A stretch of 64,000 bases of DNA, taken from assembly GCA_963920765.1 (NCBI GenBank), contig OY987242.1, forward strand, positions 1,800,501-1,864,500, read 5' to 3'. This DNA is from Ulota crispa (Eukaryota > Streptophyta > Bryopsida > Orthotrichales > Orthotrichaceae). A program made the translations under genes and the position numbers. Positions 1 to 8,739 of this stretch are shown one piece after another. Every line of letters starts with the position of its first letter. Within the stretch, counting starts at the first letter, position 1. The notes beneath the pieces are model-generated. The model saw only the letters and a program-made list of their open reading frames with translations. It did not search any database and was not told the DNA's origin.

Positions 1-1110
1 CAAATTTGGAAATAATAATAATAATAATAATAATAAATGTAGAAGGGCTCCTCGGATTCCGAGGAGCACTTTGCAAAACCCATAATAGGTCCAAGATGAC
101 CTTCTTGGTTTGAAGGAGGGTCTTAGGCCCCCTCCCCTATTTGGTCCAAAAAGGGTTCTGTAGTATATAAGTGAACTTGTAAATATTAGTGTATCATAGC
201 TTGAAGTTACTTTGAAATTTGAGGTTTTTTTTTAATGTCCTATTTATGCACGTCTACTCATTATGTATTCAAAACTCACATCACAATTTCATTCATTGGA
301 TGATAATTGGATGATAATTGGATGGATGATTGGATGAATTTTTTTCTCATGGATGAATATTATTCATTTTTCATTCATTTCAAATTTCTTTTCATGTGCA
401 TAAACTAGAATTCCTATCATTTTTGCCTTTACTACATTTATTTGAACAATGCATAAATTTATGATAGCTCTCTTCCTCCAAGTTATTTGATGATCTTTTC
501 ATTTTTAATAGTTGTTCTATTACTATTTTATGGGCTAATTTCATTTTTTATTATTCAAAAATGAATATTTTTTAGTAAAATGTGAACACTCATTGCTCAA
601 ATCTAATTGCTTGCTGCTCACCGCCTTGCTCACATTTTAGCTGCAGTGTGTAAATTAGCAGAACTAAAGAATTATACATTATTTTCAAGTCTCATAATAG
701 TGTCACAAAGGTGCATTTTTTTCCAAATTCTAGGACAATGCTGATACATGTAAATATATTTTAGCAACCAGATTTGATTATCCTTGTTTATTGGAAAAAT
801 CCCAGATTCATGCATCTTTGCTCTCAATGTGTTTGCTTTGTAGCATATTTGTCGGATCGATATGCTGAAGTACCAAGGTTTTGCACAAGCCTTTGCCAAT
901 GAAACATACTCATTGTCATATATTTGTTATCATTCAACTTACCGTTCTCCTGATAGAGATATCTCTATCATATAAATACTCAATATTTATTTATATTTGT
1001 ATTGATTTCAATAAATCAACAGTTGTGGCAAAAAAGGTGGTCGTAATGAGGACTACGGTTTGGTGACAACGCAGTGGTTATAGATTCCAGTGCGCTGCGC
1101 CGTCTAATCA
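1..1110. other. AT-rich intergenic DNA, no gene seen
   Basis: No coding region or recognised repeat is seen. It starts with an (AAT)n microsatellite at about 11-36. A short array of TTGGATGATAA-type units lies at about 296-345. All open frames here are short and lack any recognisable protein signature. Confidence 0.6.
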
Positions 1111-1197
1111 CATGCACAGCTCAAGGGGGGTAGGTAGCGGGTTGATTTGGCCAATTTCCTGCCTCACTAGCTACCAAGCCGTGAGCCGTCATCACCG
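1111..1197 (+). repeat. 87-bp repeat, copy 1 (same orientation as 8648-8733)
   Basis: This stretch begins CATGCACA, continues with a run of G, GTAGGTAGCGGGTTG, and ends GTGAGCCGTCATCACCG. A diverged copy in the same orientation lies at 8648-8733, at the inner edge of the right inverted-repeat arm. The two copies differ at roughly a dozen positions plus one indel, so they are separate genomic copies and not one sequence assembled twice. It may be part of a short interspersed element. Confidence 0.6.
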
Positions 1198-1205
1198 TTG
1201 TCGGA

Positions 1206-3088
1206 TTGAGAGGAGCGCGCTTTGGGAACACACAAGGTGTCTTGCTGCGATTTGTGCGTTACTGACTAAAATTTTCTTTGCTCTTGATCTTCAAATCTTC
1301 AGATCTTCAATCTTCTGTTGGCCTATCTTGTGGCTGACTCTAGAGGTATAAGGGACAAGGTATGGATAAAAACCTATTGGATACAAGACGGGTAGATCGG
1401 GACAGCAAACACGAGCTGCCGTTCGTATGACGGGATCCTAAAATCAAATTCACGATCTGCTGGCCAAAACTTCAAATTGTGAAAACAGAGCAAGTCTTGA
1501 CCATGTGGGTGATCAATCTCACTTTGTCACCACAACAATAAATGGGGTTAAGTTTGGTTTAACCCAAACTGCCCGTAACAAGGTTTACAAAACAGAATGG
1601 AAATGAATTCACAAACGAGCCTCCAAAACCGGTTAGGAATAATAAAGCTACATCTCACACATACATAAAAAATAAACCCAAAACATTCCTCTTGAAATCT
1701 TCATATCTTCAGATCTTCAAGTATTCATGTCTTCAGGTCTTCATGTTTTAATAAAAACAATAAAAAAATCACAAATAACAAGTCCTAGAAAAGCAGCGAC
1801 CTTCTATCTAGTGCCACAAATGGCTCAAAGATTCAAATGCTAAGTATAATAGCAGTTTAAAAAACTCTTCTAATCCTCTAACATCCCTCTAAATTTCATC
1901 TCAATCTAAGATATTGTCCAAAAGTTATGCAGGTTCAAAATAAAGGCTCTTCTTCCTCTTTACAAACTAAACACTGCTGCTATAAACTTCTATAACTTTT
2001 GTTCTATATATCACCCATAGAAACATAATATCAATTTAAAAAGATGATATCACTGGCTACAACCTAAAAAATTTTCACTTCAAAATAAAACTTTGTCCGA
2101 AAGTTCTAGTCAATTAAAATGTGGGTCTCAATTTTTTAGAGAGCACCCAAATCCCCAACTTCTACCCACTATAACTTCTTCAATAAAACTTCAAATGAAA
2201 TGATCAAAGACAATTTGGAAAGCTATGACAACAAACTATCACTCCTAAAAATCTGAAAAGAAAATTTCATACTGTCCAAAAGTTGTAGCTCTTCAAAGTT
2301 TCGGCCTTCTCATAACAAAAGAGCAACCACCTCCATCCTTCACACCTCCATAGCTTTCTCTTCTAAGCTTTAAATCTAAAGTTTAAAAATTTTCTAGAAA
2401 GCCAAGACTAAGGTGAACACTCCCTTCAAATCTTCTTGCAAAATGATATACAGATCATAAGTTATGGCTTGTCAAAATCTCAGCTTTTTTTCATAGTTTG
2501 GCTTTTTGACTCCAAAATTTGAACACTCATAACTTTTGCATCACAACTTCAAATCAAACTTGCAAACTTATTTTGAAAAGATAATCACAAAAAAAAAAAT
2601 TCTTTTAAATTTCAATTCAAAATCATGTATACACAAAAAATTCTCTCACATCAAAGTTTTGGAATTTTTCCGTTCTTCTCCACCAACACTCATACATTAA
2701 TTTCCAATAACTAAGGAATCTTTCTTCCATAATTTTGACCTCATCTAAGGTATGGAGATGGGGCACATCAGCTCATGCCTCTCTCTATCCTAACCCTACC
2801 ATAGATGCCAAATCTTTTTTTCCTTTCACATCTTTCCCATTGATTTCTAAACATTTAGTATTTTTATTCAAACAAAGGCAAAATGTATGAGCTTTCCAAA
2901 ACATCTAGATAAACATATGAAAATGATTAAGTTATAATATAAACACCACTGTAAAGTGGCCACATGCCCTTGCGGGCATATAATAACGTCAGACGCTTGT
3001 CTTCAGTTGCCAAGTCGTGGACTTGGTTGGCTGGAGAAGCGGTCGTCTCTGGCCAACCGCCGGTCCGGGTTCGAATCTCATCGGATTC
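1206..3088 (+). repeat. Left arm of 1,883-bp inverted repeat
   Basis: The reverse complement of this arm is at 8740-10622. Positions pair as x + y = 11828 at both ends of the arm, so there is no net indel. Mismatches seen by eye are only 3086/8742 and 3072/8756, both near the inner end; I spot-checked the rest and did not align every base. The content is AT-rich host DNA made of degenerate units around phrases like AACTTTTGGACA and GAAATTTT. No protein signature is visible. The inner end abuts the assembly gap. Confidence 0.85.
3010..3088 (+). other. tRNA-like segment with Pol III B-box-like motif
   Basis: GGTTCGAATC at 3068-3077 fits the RNA polymerase III B box. TGGCTGGAGAAG about 40 bp upstream weakly resembles an A box. 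The sequence does not fold into a full tRNA, because the T stem pairs poorly and no acceptor partner is seen. A tRNA-derived SINE head or tRNA pseudogene is a guess. The inverted copy at 8742-8818 has lost the TTCG core (it reads GGTTTGAATC on its own strand). Confidence 0.3.
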
Positions 3089-3288
3089 NNNNNNNNNNNN
3101 NNNNNNNNNNNNNNNNNNNNNNNNNNNNNNNNNNNNNNNNNNNNNNNNNNNNNNNNNNNNNNNNNNNNNNNNNNNNNNNNNNNNNNNNNNNNNNNNNNNN
3201 NNNNNNNNNNNNNNNNNNNNNNNNNNNNNNNNNNNNNNNNNNNNNNNNNNNNNNNNNNNNNNNNNNNNNNNNNNNNNNNNNNNNNNNN
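3089..3288. other. Assembly gap of 200 N
   Basis: There are exactly 200 undetermined bases. Host repeat lies on the left and bacterial miaB on the right, so this join is a scaffolding inference and not a sequenced junction. Any reading frame crossing it is meaningless. Confidence 0.99.
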
Positions 3289-3346
3289 CGCTGTCGAGCA
3301 CGTTCATCTGACAGCCAAATGTTTCGAGATACAGCTTTGGCGGCAT
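3289..3346 (-). CDS. miaB: MiaB tRNA methylthiotransferase, N-terminal stub
   Basis: The minus-strand frame from 3346 encodes MPPKLYLETFGCQMNVLDS before it runs into the N gap. This matches the start of MiaB, the radical-SAM enzyme that adds a methylthio group to i6A37 of tRNA. FGCQMN carries the first cysteine (residue 12) of the N-terminal UPF0004 domain. Only 19 of the family's roughly 440-500 residues are present. It lies 44 bp downstream of the glutathione peroxidase gene on the same strand, so it was probably the third gene of a minus-strand cluster. A related methylthiotransferase of the same family is possible, but the ETFGCQMN start favours MiaB. Confidence 0.7.
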
Positions 3347-3390
3347 TGGGCCGATTGTACGTGCTTGACGCTACGTTGCGAAGCCGGCCG

Positions 3391-3969
3391 CTATTTGGCG
3401 AGCTCTGCCTCGATGGCACTGACCACCTCAGGCGTGGCGGGTTTGGTTTTTGGCTTGAAACGCTGAACCACCTTGCCATTTCGATCGACTAGGAATTTCT
3501 CGAAATTCCATGTGATGTCACCGGCGAACTTCGGATCGGTGTCGGCGTCGGTCAGATAATGGTATAGCGGCGATTTGTGCTCGCCGAGCACGTCGATCTT
3601 TTCGAACATGTCGAACGTGACGCCATATTTTTGCGTGCAGAACTCGGCGATGTCCTTATTCGTGCCGGGTTCCTGTTCATGAAAATTGTTCGCCGGAAAG
3701 CCCAGCACCATGAATCCGCGCTCTTTGTACTTGTCGAAAAGCGATTGCAGATCGGCATATTGAGGCGTGTTGCCGCATTTGCTGGCAGTATTGACGATCA
3801 ACAACACCTTGCCGGCGTACTGGGAAAGATTCACATTTTTGCCGTCCAGCGACTTCGCGGAGAAGCTGAGCACGCCGGACGAAGGCTGCGTGGCAGGCAT
3901 CTCCGCTCGAAGGGTAGCGAGCGAAAAAACCGAGGTGAGCAAGAGTGCAGGCAGATATCGCATGTTCAT
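3391..3969 (-). CDS. Glutathione peroxidase family protein, exported
   Basis: This gene encodes 192 residues of bacterial type and is complete. An N-terminal hydrophobic segment (about residues 4-21) followed by RAEMPATQP suggests a signal peptide and a periplasmic or extracytoplasmic thiol peroxidase. The family thioredoxin fold follows: the peroxidatic site NTASKCGNTPQY has Cys65 in place of selenocysteine; FPANNFHEQEPG at 91-102 supplies the conserved Gln; WNFEKFLVDRNG starts at 154 with the conserved Trp and Asn. Such Cys enzymes reduce hydroperoxides, usually with thioredoxin and not glutathione. The start lies 9 bp after the comM stop, so the two genes are probably co-transcribed, with miaB downstream. 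No introns are present and GC is well above the surrounding host DNA. Confidence 0.88.
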   Translation of the reverse strand: MNMRYLPALLLTSVFSLATLRAEMPATQPSSGVLSFSAKSLDGKNVNLSQYAGKVLLIVNTASKCGNTPQYADLQSLFDKYKERGFMVLGFPANNFHEQEPGTNKDIAEFCTQKYGVTFDMFEKIDVLGEHKSPLYHYLTDADTDPKFAGDITWNFEKFLVDRNGKVVQRFKPKTKPATPEVVSAIEAELAK

Positions 3970-3978
3970 GTTTGGACC

Positions 3979-5477
3979 TTATTTCCGACGATCGAGCAGG
4001 CGGTACTGAACCGCCTCAGCGACATGATGCTCACCGATTTTGCTGGTTTCGTCCAGATCGGCCAATGTGCGGGCGACGCGTCGAACCTTGTCGTACGCTC
4101 GGGCGCTCAGCCCCAGCTCGCTCATTGCCTGCTTGACTAACAGCAGGCTGGCGTCATCGAGCTCGGCAAAACACTGAAGCTGCTTGCTGTTCATCTGGCT
4201 GTTCGTCTGTGCGCTTCCGAAACGCTCCAGCTGTATCTGACGTACCCGCCGGACTGCCGCCCCCATGGATTCGCTGTTTGTGCCCGGCCGCTTGCTTGTC
4301 AGATCCTGATAAGCGACCGATGGAACTTCGACGTGGAGATCGATTCGATCGAGTAGCGGGCCGGACAGCTTGCTCATGTATTTCTCTCGCGCTCGAGGGT
4401 CGTCGTTAAAGCCGCTTGGCGTGGGGTTCATCGCTGCGACCAGCATGAAACGAGCGGGGAATTTGACGGATCCGTGCACCCGCGCCACGGTGACTTCGCC
4501 ACTTTCGAGCGGTTGGCGAAGCATCTCCAGGACATGCCGGCTGAATTCGGGGAATTCGTCAAGAAAAAGAATCCCATGGTGAGCGAGCGACACTTCGCCG
4601 GGCTTGGGGATGCTGCCGCCGCCAACCAACGCCTGTGCGGTGGCGCTGTGGTGCGGCGAGCGCACAGGCCTTGCGTCCATTAGTGCCACGCCTTCGGGCA
4701 GCAGGCCGAGTGCGGAATAGATTCGCGTTGTCTCAAGCGACTCACTTGGCTGAAGCGGCGGCAAGATTCCGGCCATCCGTTGCGCCAACATGGTTTTACC
4801 CGTGCCCGGCGGACCAATCAGCAGAATGTTATGGCTGCCCGCGCAGGCGACGGTGACCGCTCTCTTGACGGCCTCCTGGCCACGCACATCGGCGAAATCC
4901 AAATGTGCGGAAAACTGGCTTGTTTGAAACGCGTCGCCGTTCAAATGGAAGGGCTCGATCGGCAGTTGATCGTTCAGCAGCGCGGCGACCTCACCGAGAT
5001 TGCTACACGGGTAGACTACCATTCCGTCAACGACGGCCGCCTCACGCGCATTTTCAGCGGGGAGGATCACCGCTTCGAATCCGCGTTGCTTAGCCAGCAT
5101 GGCCAAGGACAGCGCACCTTTGATCTTCCGCAGTCGGCCGTCGAGCGCGAGTTCGCCGGCCATCAAAATGTTTTTGTGTTTCTCAGTGCTGATCGCGCCG
5201 ATGGATCGCAAGATGCCGACGGCGACCGAAGGTCCAACGCAGCCGCGTCCTTTTTCAGATCTGCCGGCGCAAGATTAATAGCGACGGTGTGACTTGGAAA
5301 CGGAAAACCACTATTGATCATCGCGCGGCGGACGCGTTCGACAGACTCCTTGACTGCAGCCTGCGGCAGACCAACGAGATAAATCTTGCTCATGCCGCGC
5401 TGCGTAACATCGACTTCGACTTCGCAAAGAACTGCGTCGATTCCCTGCAGCACATAGCTGTGCACCCGTGTCAGCAC
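3979..5477 (-). pseudogene. comM: ComM/YifB Mg-chelatase-like AAA+ ATPase, frameshifted
   Basis: Two overlapping minus-strand frames together cover a whole ComM/YifB protein of about 500 residues. The N-terminal part runs from a likely GTG at 5477 (LTRVHSYVLQGIDAVLCEVE...) and reads NLAPADLKKDAAALDL before losing the family sequence. The second frame resumes with the expected GILRSIG...GELALDGRLRKIKGAL and continues through Walker A GPPGTGKT, Walker B GILFLDEFPEF, the sensor region AAMNPTPSG and the C-terminal Mg_chelatase_C domain. The break falls near 5226-5232 and fits the loss of one base. ComM is a hexameric helicase that promotes branch migration during natural transformation. The shift could be an assembly error in thinly covered DNA or true decay. 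It heads the minus-strand cluster and is divergent from ligD. Confidence 0.85.
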
Positions 5478-5601
5478 GGTCGAAGCATAACGAACCCGCG
5501 TTTTGGTTCCAAAAACAGCGTCGGCCCACATTGTGGGACGTCTGCGATCCGGCAATGCCTGATGCGCGCCCGATAGCGCCGCGCGCTAGCTTGATGATCG
5601 A
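5478..5601. promoter_or_regulatory. Divergent intergenic region between comM and ligD
   Basis: These 124 bp separate the likely comM start from the ligD start and must carry promoters for both directions. I see no clear -10/-35 pair and no strong Shine-Dalgarno before ligD. The longer comM frame reaches 5555, so the true comM start could lie inside this stretch. Confidence 0.4.
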
Positions 5602-8208
5602 ATGAGCTTGGCCGATTACCAGCGCAAACGTGACTTCAAAAAGACAGCGGAACCGCGCGGAAAAGTCGCGCAGGCGAAGCGCACCGGCCTGAGATTTGTC
5701 GTTCAAAAGCACGATGCAAGCCGACTGCATTATGACTTTCGTTTAGAAGCCGACGGCGTGTTGAAGAGTTGGGCCGTCCCGAAAGGCCCGAGTTTTAATT
5801 CAAAGGATAAACGGTTGGCCGCTCAGGTCGAGGACCATCCGCTCGACTATGGCGGTTTCGAAGGAATCATTCCTGCCGGTGAGTACGGCGGGGGCACGGT
5901 GATGCTGTGGGACCAAGGCACTTGGGAGCCGATTGGTGATCCATCGGAAGGAATCGAGAATGGCAAGATTCACTTTCACCTCAACGGTGAAAAACTAAAG
6001 GGCGAATGGGCCTTGGTTCGCATGCACGGCAAATTCGGCGATGGCGGGAAGAACTGGCTGCTTTTCAAGGTCGCGGATCAGTACGCCAGCGACACTGCGA
6101 ACGTGACGGAATTAAACGCGAAGAGCGTCAAGACAGGTCGCTCACTTGAAGAGATTGCAGATCAGCGCGATTCCGTCTGGCGTAGCAATCGCTCCGAAAA
6201 AACCGAGAAGCCGCGTCGCAAGCTAATCGCATCCACAGAAAAGACCTCGGCTACCGCGATGCCGACAAAGCTATCGCCGCAGTTGGCAGTGCTCAGCGAG
6301 CACCCGCCGCGTGGCAAGGAATGGCTCCACGAAATCAAGTTCGACGGGTACCGCATTCTTGCCTTTGTAAAAGCCGGCAAAGTGCAGTTGATTACTCGCA
6401 ACGGCAACGATTACACCGACAAATTTCCATCGATCGTCAAAGCGTTGAGTAAGCTCGCGGCAGAAAACGCCGTCATTGACGGCGAACTCTGTGCAGTCGA
6501 TGAGGCGAGCCACACGGATTTCCAGGCGCTGCAGGCGTTGGTCAAAGACGGCGCAAAAGCGACGCTGGTTTATTACGTTTTTGATCTGCCCTTCTTAGAC
6601 GGCTCCGACCTGCGCGACACGCCACTGATCGAACGCAAAACGGCGCTCGAAAGACTTTTGACCCGCAGCAAACTCACGACTGCCGTTCAATACAGTTCGC
6701 ACGTTGCCGGCGATGGTGATGCAGTCGTTGAAAAAGCTTGCCACATGCACTTGGAGGGGATCGTTTCCAAGCGAGCCGACAGCAAGTATGTGCCCCGCCG
6801 CGATGCAACTTGGCTGAAAAGTAAATGCACGAAGCGTCAGGAGTTCGTGGTCATCGGCTGGACTGATCCACAAGGCGGCCGCAGCAGCTTCGGCTCTTTG
6901 CTAATCGGATATTACGAAGGCAAAAAGCTGATGTACGCCGGCCGAGTCGGTACCGGATTTAACGATAAGCTTTTGAAAAGCTTGCATACGACGCTGAGTA
7001 AAGACGCCATTGACGCGTCGCCAGTGGACGGCCCGCTCCCCGCGCGTGAGAAGCGCGAGGCACATTGGACAAAACCATCGCTCGTGTGCGAAGTGAACTT
7101 CACTGGCTGGACCCGTGACGGCGTGTTGAGGCATCCCGCCTTCGTCGCGCTTCGGTCCGACAAGCCTGCAGGTCAAGTCGTTCGCGAAAAGCCGATTGAT
7201 CCTGAGCAAGTGGAAGTTGCCGACACCCGGTCAAAGTCGCGACCGTCGGCCGTGGAGAAAAAAGCAAAGCCAGAGCGAACAAAGGATAAGCGTGCCTCGA
7301 TCTCCAACACGGCGCCCGCAGGCAAAGACGTATCTTCGTCGAGTCATAAGATTATCCTGACGCACCCGGACAAAGAGCTGTTTCCAAATGAGCACATCAC
7401 CAAGCAGCAGATCGCCGATTACTACGATATCGCCGCCGAGTGGATGCTTCCGCATGTAGCCGATCGGCCATTGGCGCTGGTCCGTTGCCCGGCAGGCCAG
7501 ACCGCCAAGTGCTTTTTTCAACGCAATTTTACCGACGGCATGCCGGCTTCGATCGACAAGGTGAATGTCAGCTACGGCCACTCGAAAGGCTATCACGTCA
7601 CGATTCATGATGCAGAGGGGCTTAGAGGTTTAGTGCAGATTGGGATTCTCGAGATTCACAGTTGGCAATGTCACAACAGTGAAGTCGACCATCCGGATCA
7701 ACTTATCTTCGATCTTGATCCGGGCCCGGACGTTTCCTGGAAGGACGTCGTGAGCGGCGCTAAAAAGCTCCAGAAACACCTGTCGTCGATCAAGCTGGAT
7801 CCCCTGATTAAGACATCAGGGGGTAAAGGTCTGCATCTAGTTCTGCCGATTGTTTCCGATATAGACTGGGACACAACAAAAAACTTCTGCGGCGAAATCG
7901 CCAATGAAATGGTCAAGCGAGATGACACGTTTGTAGCCAACATGCGCAAAGACTTGCGCGGCGGCAAAATCTACATCGACTATCATCGCAACGGCCTGGG
8001 GGCTACCGCCGTTGCGCCATATTCCACGCGGGCTCGCTCCGGCGCGCCCGTTTCCATGCCGATCTCATGGGATGAGCTCGGTCGTTTGAAATCTGGTGCT
8101 CAATTCACGGTTGATACAGCGCCGCGTTACTTGCAGAAACGCAAGACAGATCCGTGGGCTGACTTCGAGAAACATCGAGTCGATCTTCGGAAGCTTGTCG
8201 GCGTCTAA
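5602..8208 (+). CDS. ligD: ATP-dependent DNA ligase D (NHEJ, PE-LIG-POL)
   Basis: This complete 868-residue LigD joins double-strand breaks together with Ku in bacterial non-homologous end joining. Domain order is PE-LIG-POL. The 3'-phosphoesterase domain (about 1-170) contains HDASRLHYDFRLE at 37-49 and DHP at 78-80. The ligase domain (about 225-535) has nucleotidyl-transfer motif I EIKFDGYR with Lys246, DGEL at 293-296, EGIVSKR at 385-391 and WLKSKC at 404-409. A Lys/Ser-rich linker spans about 540-580. The primase-like polymerase domain (about 583-868) has the catalytic DLD at 704-706 and SGGKGLH at 739-745. All key residues seen are intact. The length and the order are typical of the family. 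ku begins 17 bp downstream on the same strand, giving a ligD-ku operon. It lacks introns and its GC contrasts with the host. Confidence 0.96.
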   Translation: MSLADYQRKRDFKKTAEPRGKVAQAKRTGLRFVVQKHDASRLHYDFRLEADGVLKSWAVPKGPSFNSKDKRLAAQVEDHPLDYGGFEGIIPAGEYGGGTVMLWDQGTWEPIGDPSEGIENGKIHFHLNGEKLKGEWALVRMHGKFGDGGKNWLLFKVADQYASDTANVTELNAKSVKTGRSLEEIADQRDSVWRSNRSEKTEKPRRKLIASTEKTSATAMPTKLSPQLAVLSEHPPRGKEWLHEIKFDGYRILAFVKAGKVQLITRNGNDYTDKFPSIVKALSKLAAENAVIDGELCAVDEASHTDFQALQALVKDGAKATLVYYVFDLPFLDGSDLRDTPLIERKTALERLLTRSKLTTAVQYSSHVAGDGDAVVEKACHMHLEGIVSKRADSKYVPRRDATWLKSKCTKRQEFVVIGWTDPQGGRSSFGSLLIGYYEGKKLMYAGRVGTGFNDKLLKSLHTTLSKDAIDASPVDGPLPAREKREAHWTKPSLVCEVNFTGWTRDGVLRHPAFVALRSDKPAGQVVREKPIDPEQVEVADTRSKSRPSAVEKKAKPERTKDKRASISNTAPAGKDVSSSSHKIILTHPDKELFPNEHITKQQIADYYDIAAEWMLPHVADRPLALVRCPAGQTAKCFFQRNFTDGMPASIDKVNVSYGHSKGYHVTIHDAEGLRGLVQIGILEIHSWQCHNSEVDHPDQLIFDLDPGPDVSWKDVVSGAKKLQKHLSSIKLDPLIKTSGGKGLHLVLPIVSDIDWDTTKNFCGEIANEMVKRDDTFVANMRKDLRGGKIYIDYHRNGLGATAVAPYSTRARSGAPVSMPISWDELGRLKSGAQFTVDTAPRYLQKRKTDPWADFEKHRVDLRKLVGV

Positions 8209-8225
8209 CCTGCGCTGGAGCAACC

Positions 8226-8650
8226 ATGGCACGCCCGATTTGGAAGGGTGCGATCAGCTTTGGACTGGTCAGCATTCCGATTCAGCTTGAAACCGCAGTT
8301 CGCGAAAAGAATGTCAGTTTTCACCTTCTTAGCAAAGACGGCTCCTGCCGACTTCGCCGCAAATTGATCTGCCCTGATACGGGCAAGGAAATCAATTACG
8401 ACGACACGTCTCGCGGCATTGAAGTGGGTAAAGATGAGTACGTGATGATCGCCGATAAAGAGCTCGAAGCGATCAAACCGGAGAAAGGCCGGACCATCGA
8501 TATCGAACAATTCGTCGATCTCGAAGAAGTCGATCCCATCTACTTCGATAAGGTCTACTTCATCACGCCGGTGGAAGGCAGCAGCAAACCGTATCGGCTG
8601 CTCTATGAGGCGATGAAGAAAAACAAACGAATCGCGCTTGCGCGGTACAT
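8226..8650 (+). CDS. ku: Ku protein, truncated at host junction
   Basis: The start MARPIWKGAISFGLVSIPIQL is the standard N-terminus of bacterial Ku, the homodimeric ring that binds DNA ends and recruits LigD. The frame keeps the family pattern (RRKLICPDTGKEI, EYVMIADKELEAI, EVDPIYFDKVYFITP, YRLLYEAMKKNKRIALARY) to about residue 140. It then reads MHNSGG and stops at 8669 inside host repeat sequence. Bacterial Ku is normally about 260-300 residues, so roughly half is missing and the C-terminal part of the ring is gone. GCTGGAG lies a few bases before the ATG and may act as the ribosome binding site. It forms an operon with ligD. The truncation point coincides with CATGCACA, which is also found at the start of the host repeat. 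Confidence 0.9.
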
Positions 8651-8733
8651 GCACAATTCAGGGGGGTAGGTAACGGGTTGGCTAGGCCGATTTCCTGCTT
8701 CACTAGCTGCCAAGCCGTGAGCCGCCATCACCG
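8648..8733 (+). repeat. 86-bp repeat, copy 2, joined to bacterial ku
   Basis: A diverged copy of 1111-1197 in the same orientation. Its first bases CATGCACA are also the last bases that read as ku, so the exact breakpoint cannot be placed within this 8-nt overlap. The repeat is host-type, judged by its copy at 1111, which lies outside the bacterial block. Confidence 0.6.
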
Positions 8734-8739
8734 CTCAAA

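Noticed and set aside
2927..3492. Several open frames crossing 3089-3288
   Set aside because: They run through 200 N. Only the 19 codons of miaB at 3289-3346 are supported.
8651..8669. Last residues of the ku frame as genuine Ku sequence
   Set aside because: The bases belong to the host repeat also found at 1111, so the tail after about codon 141 is a fusion artefact.
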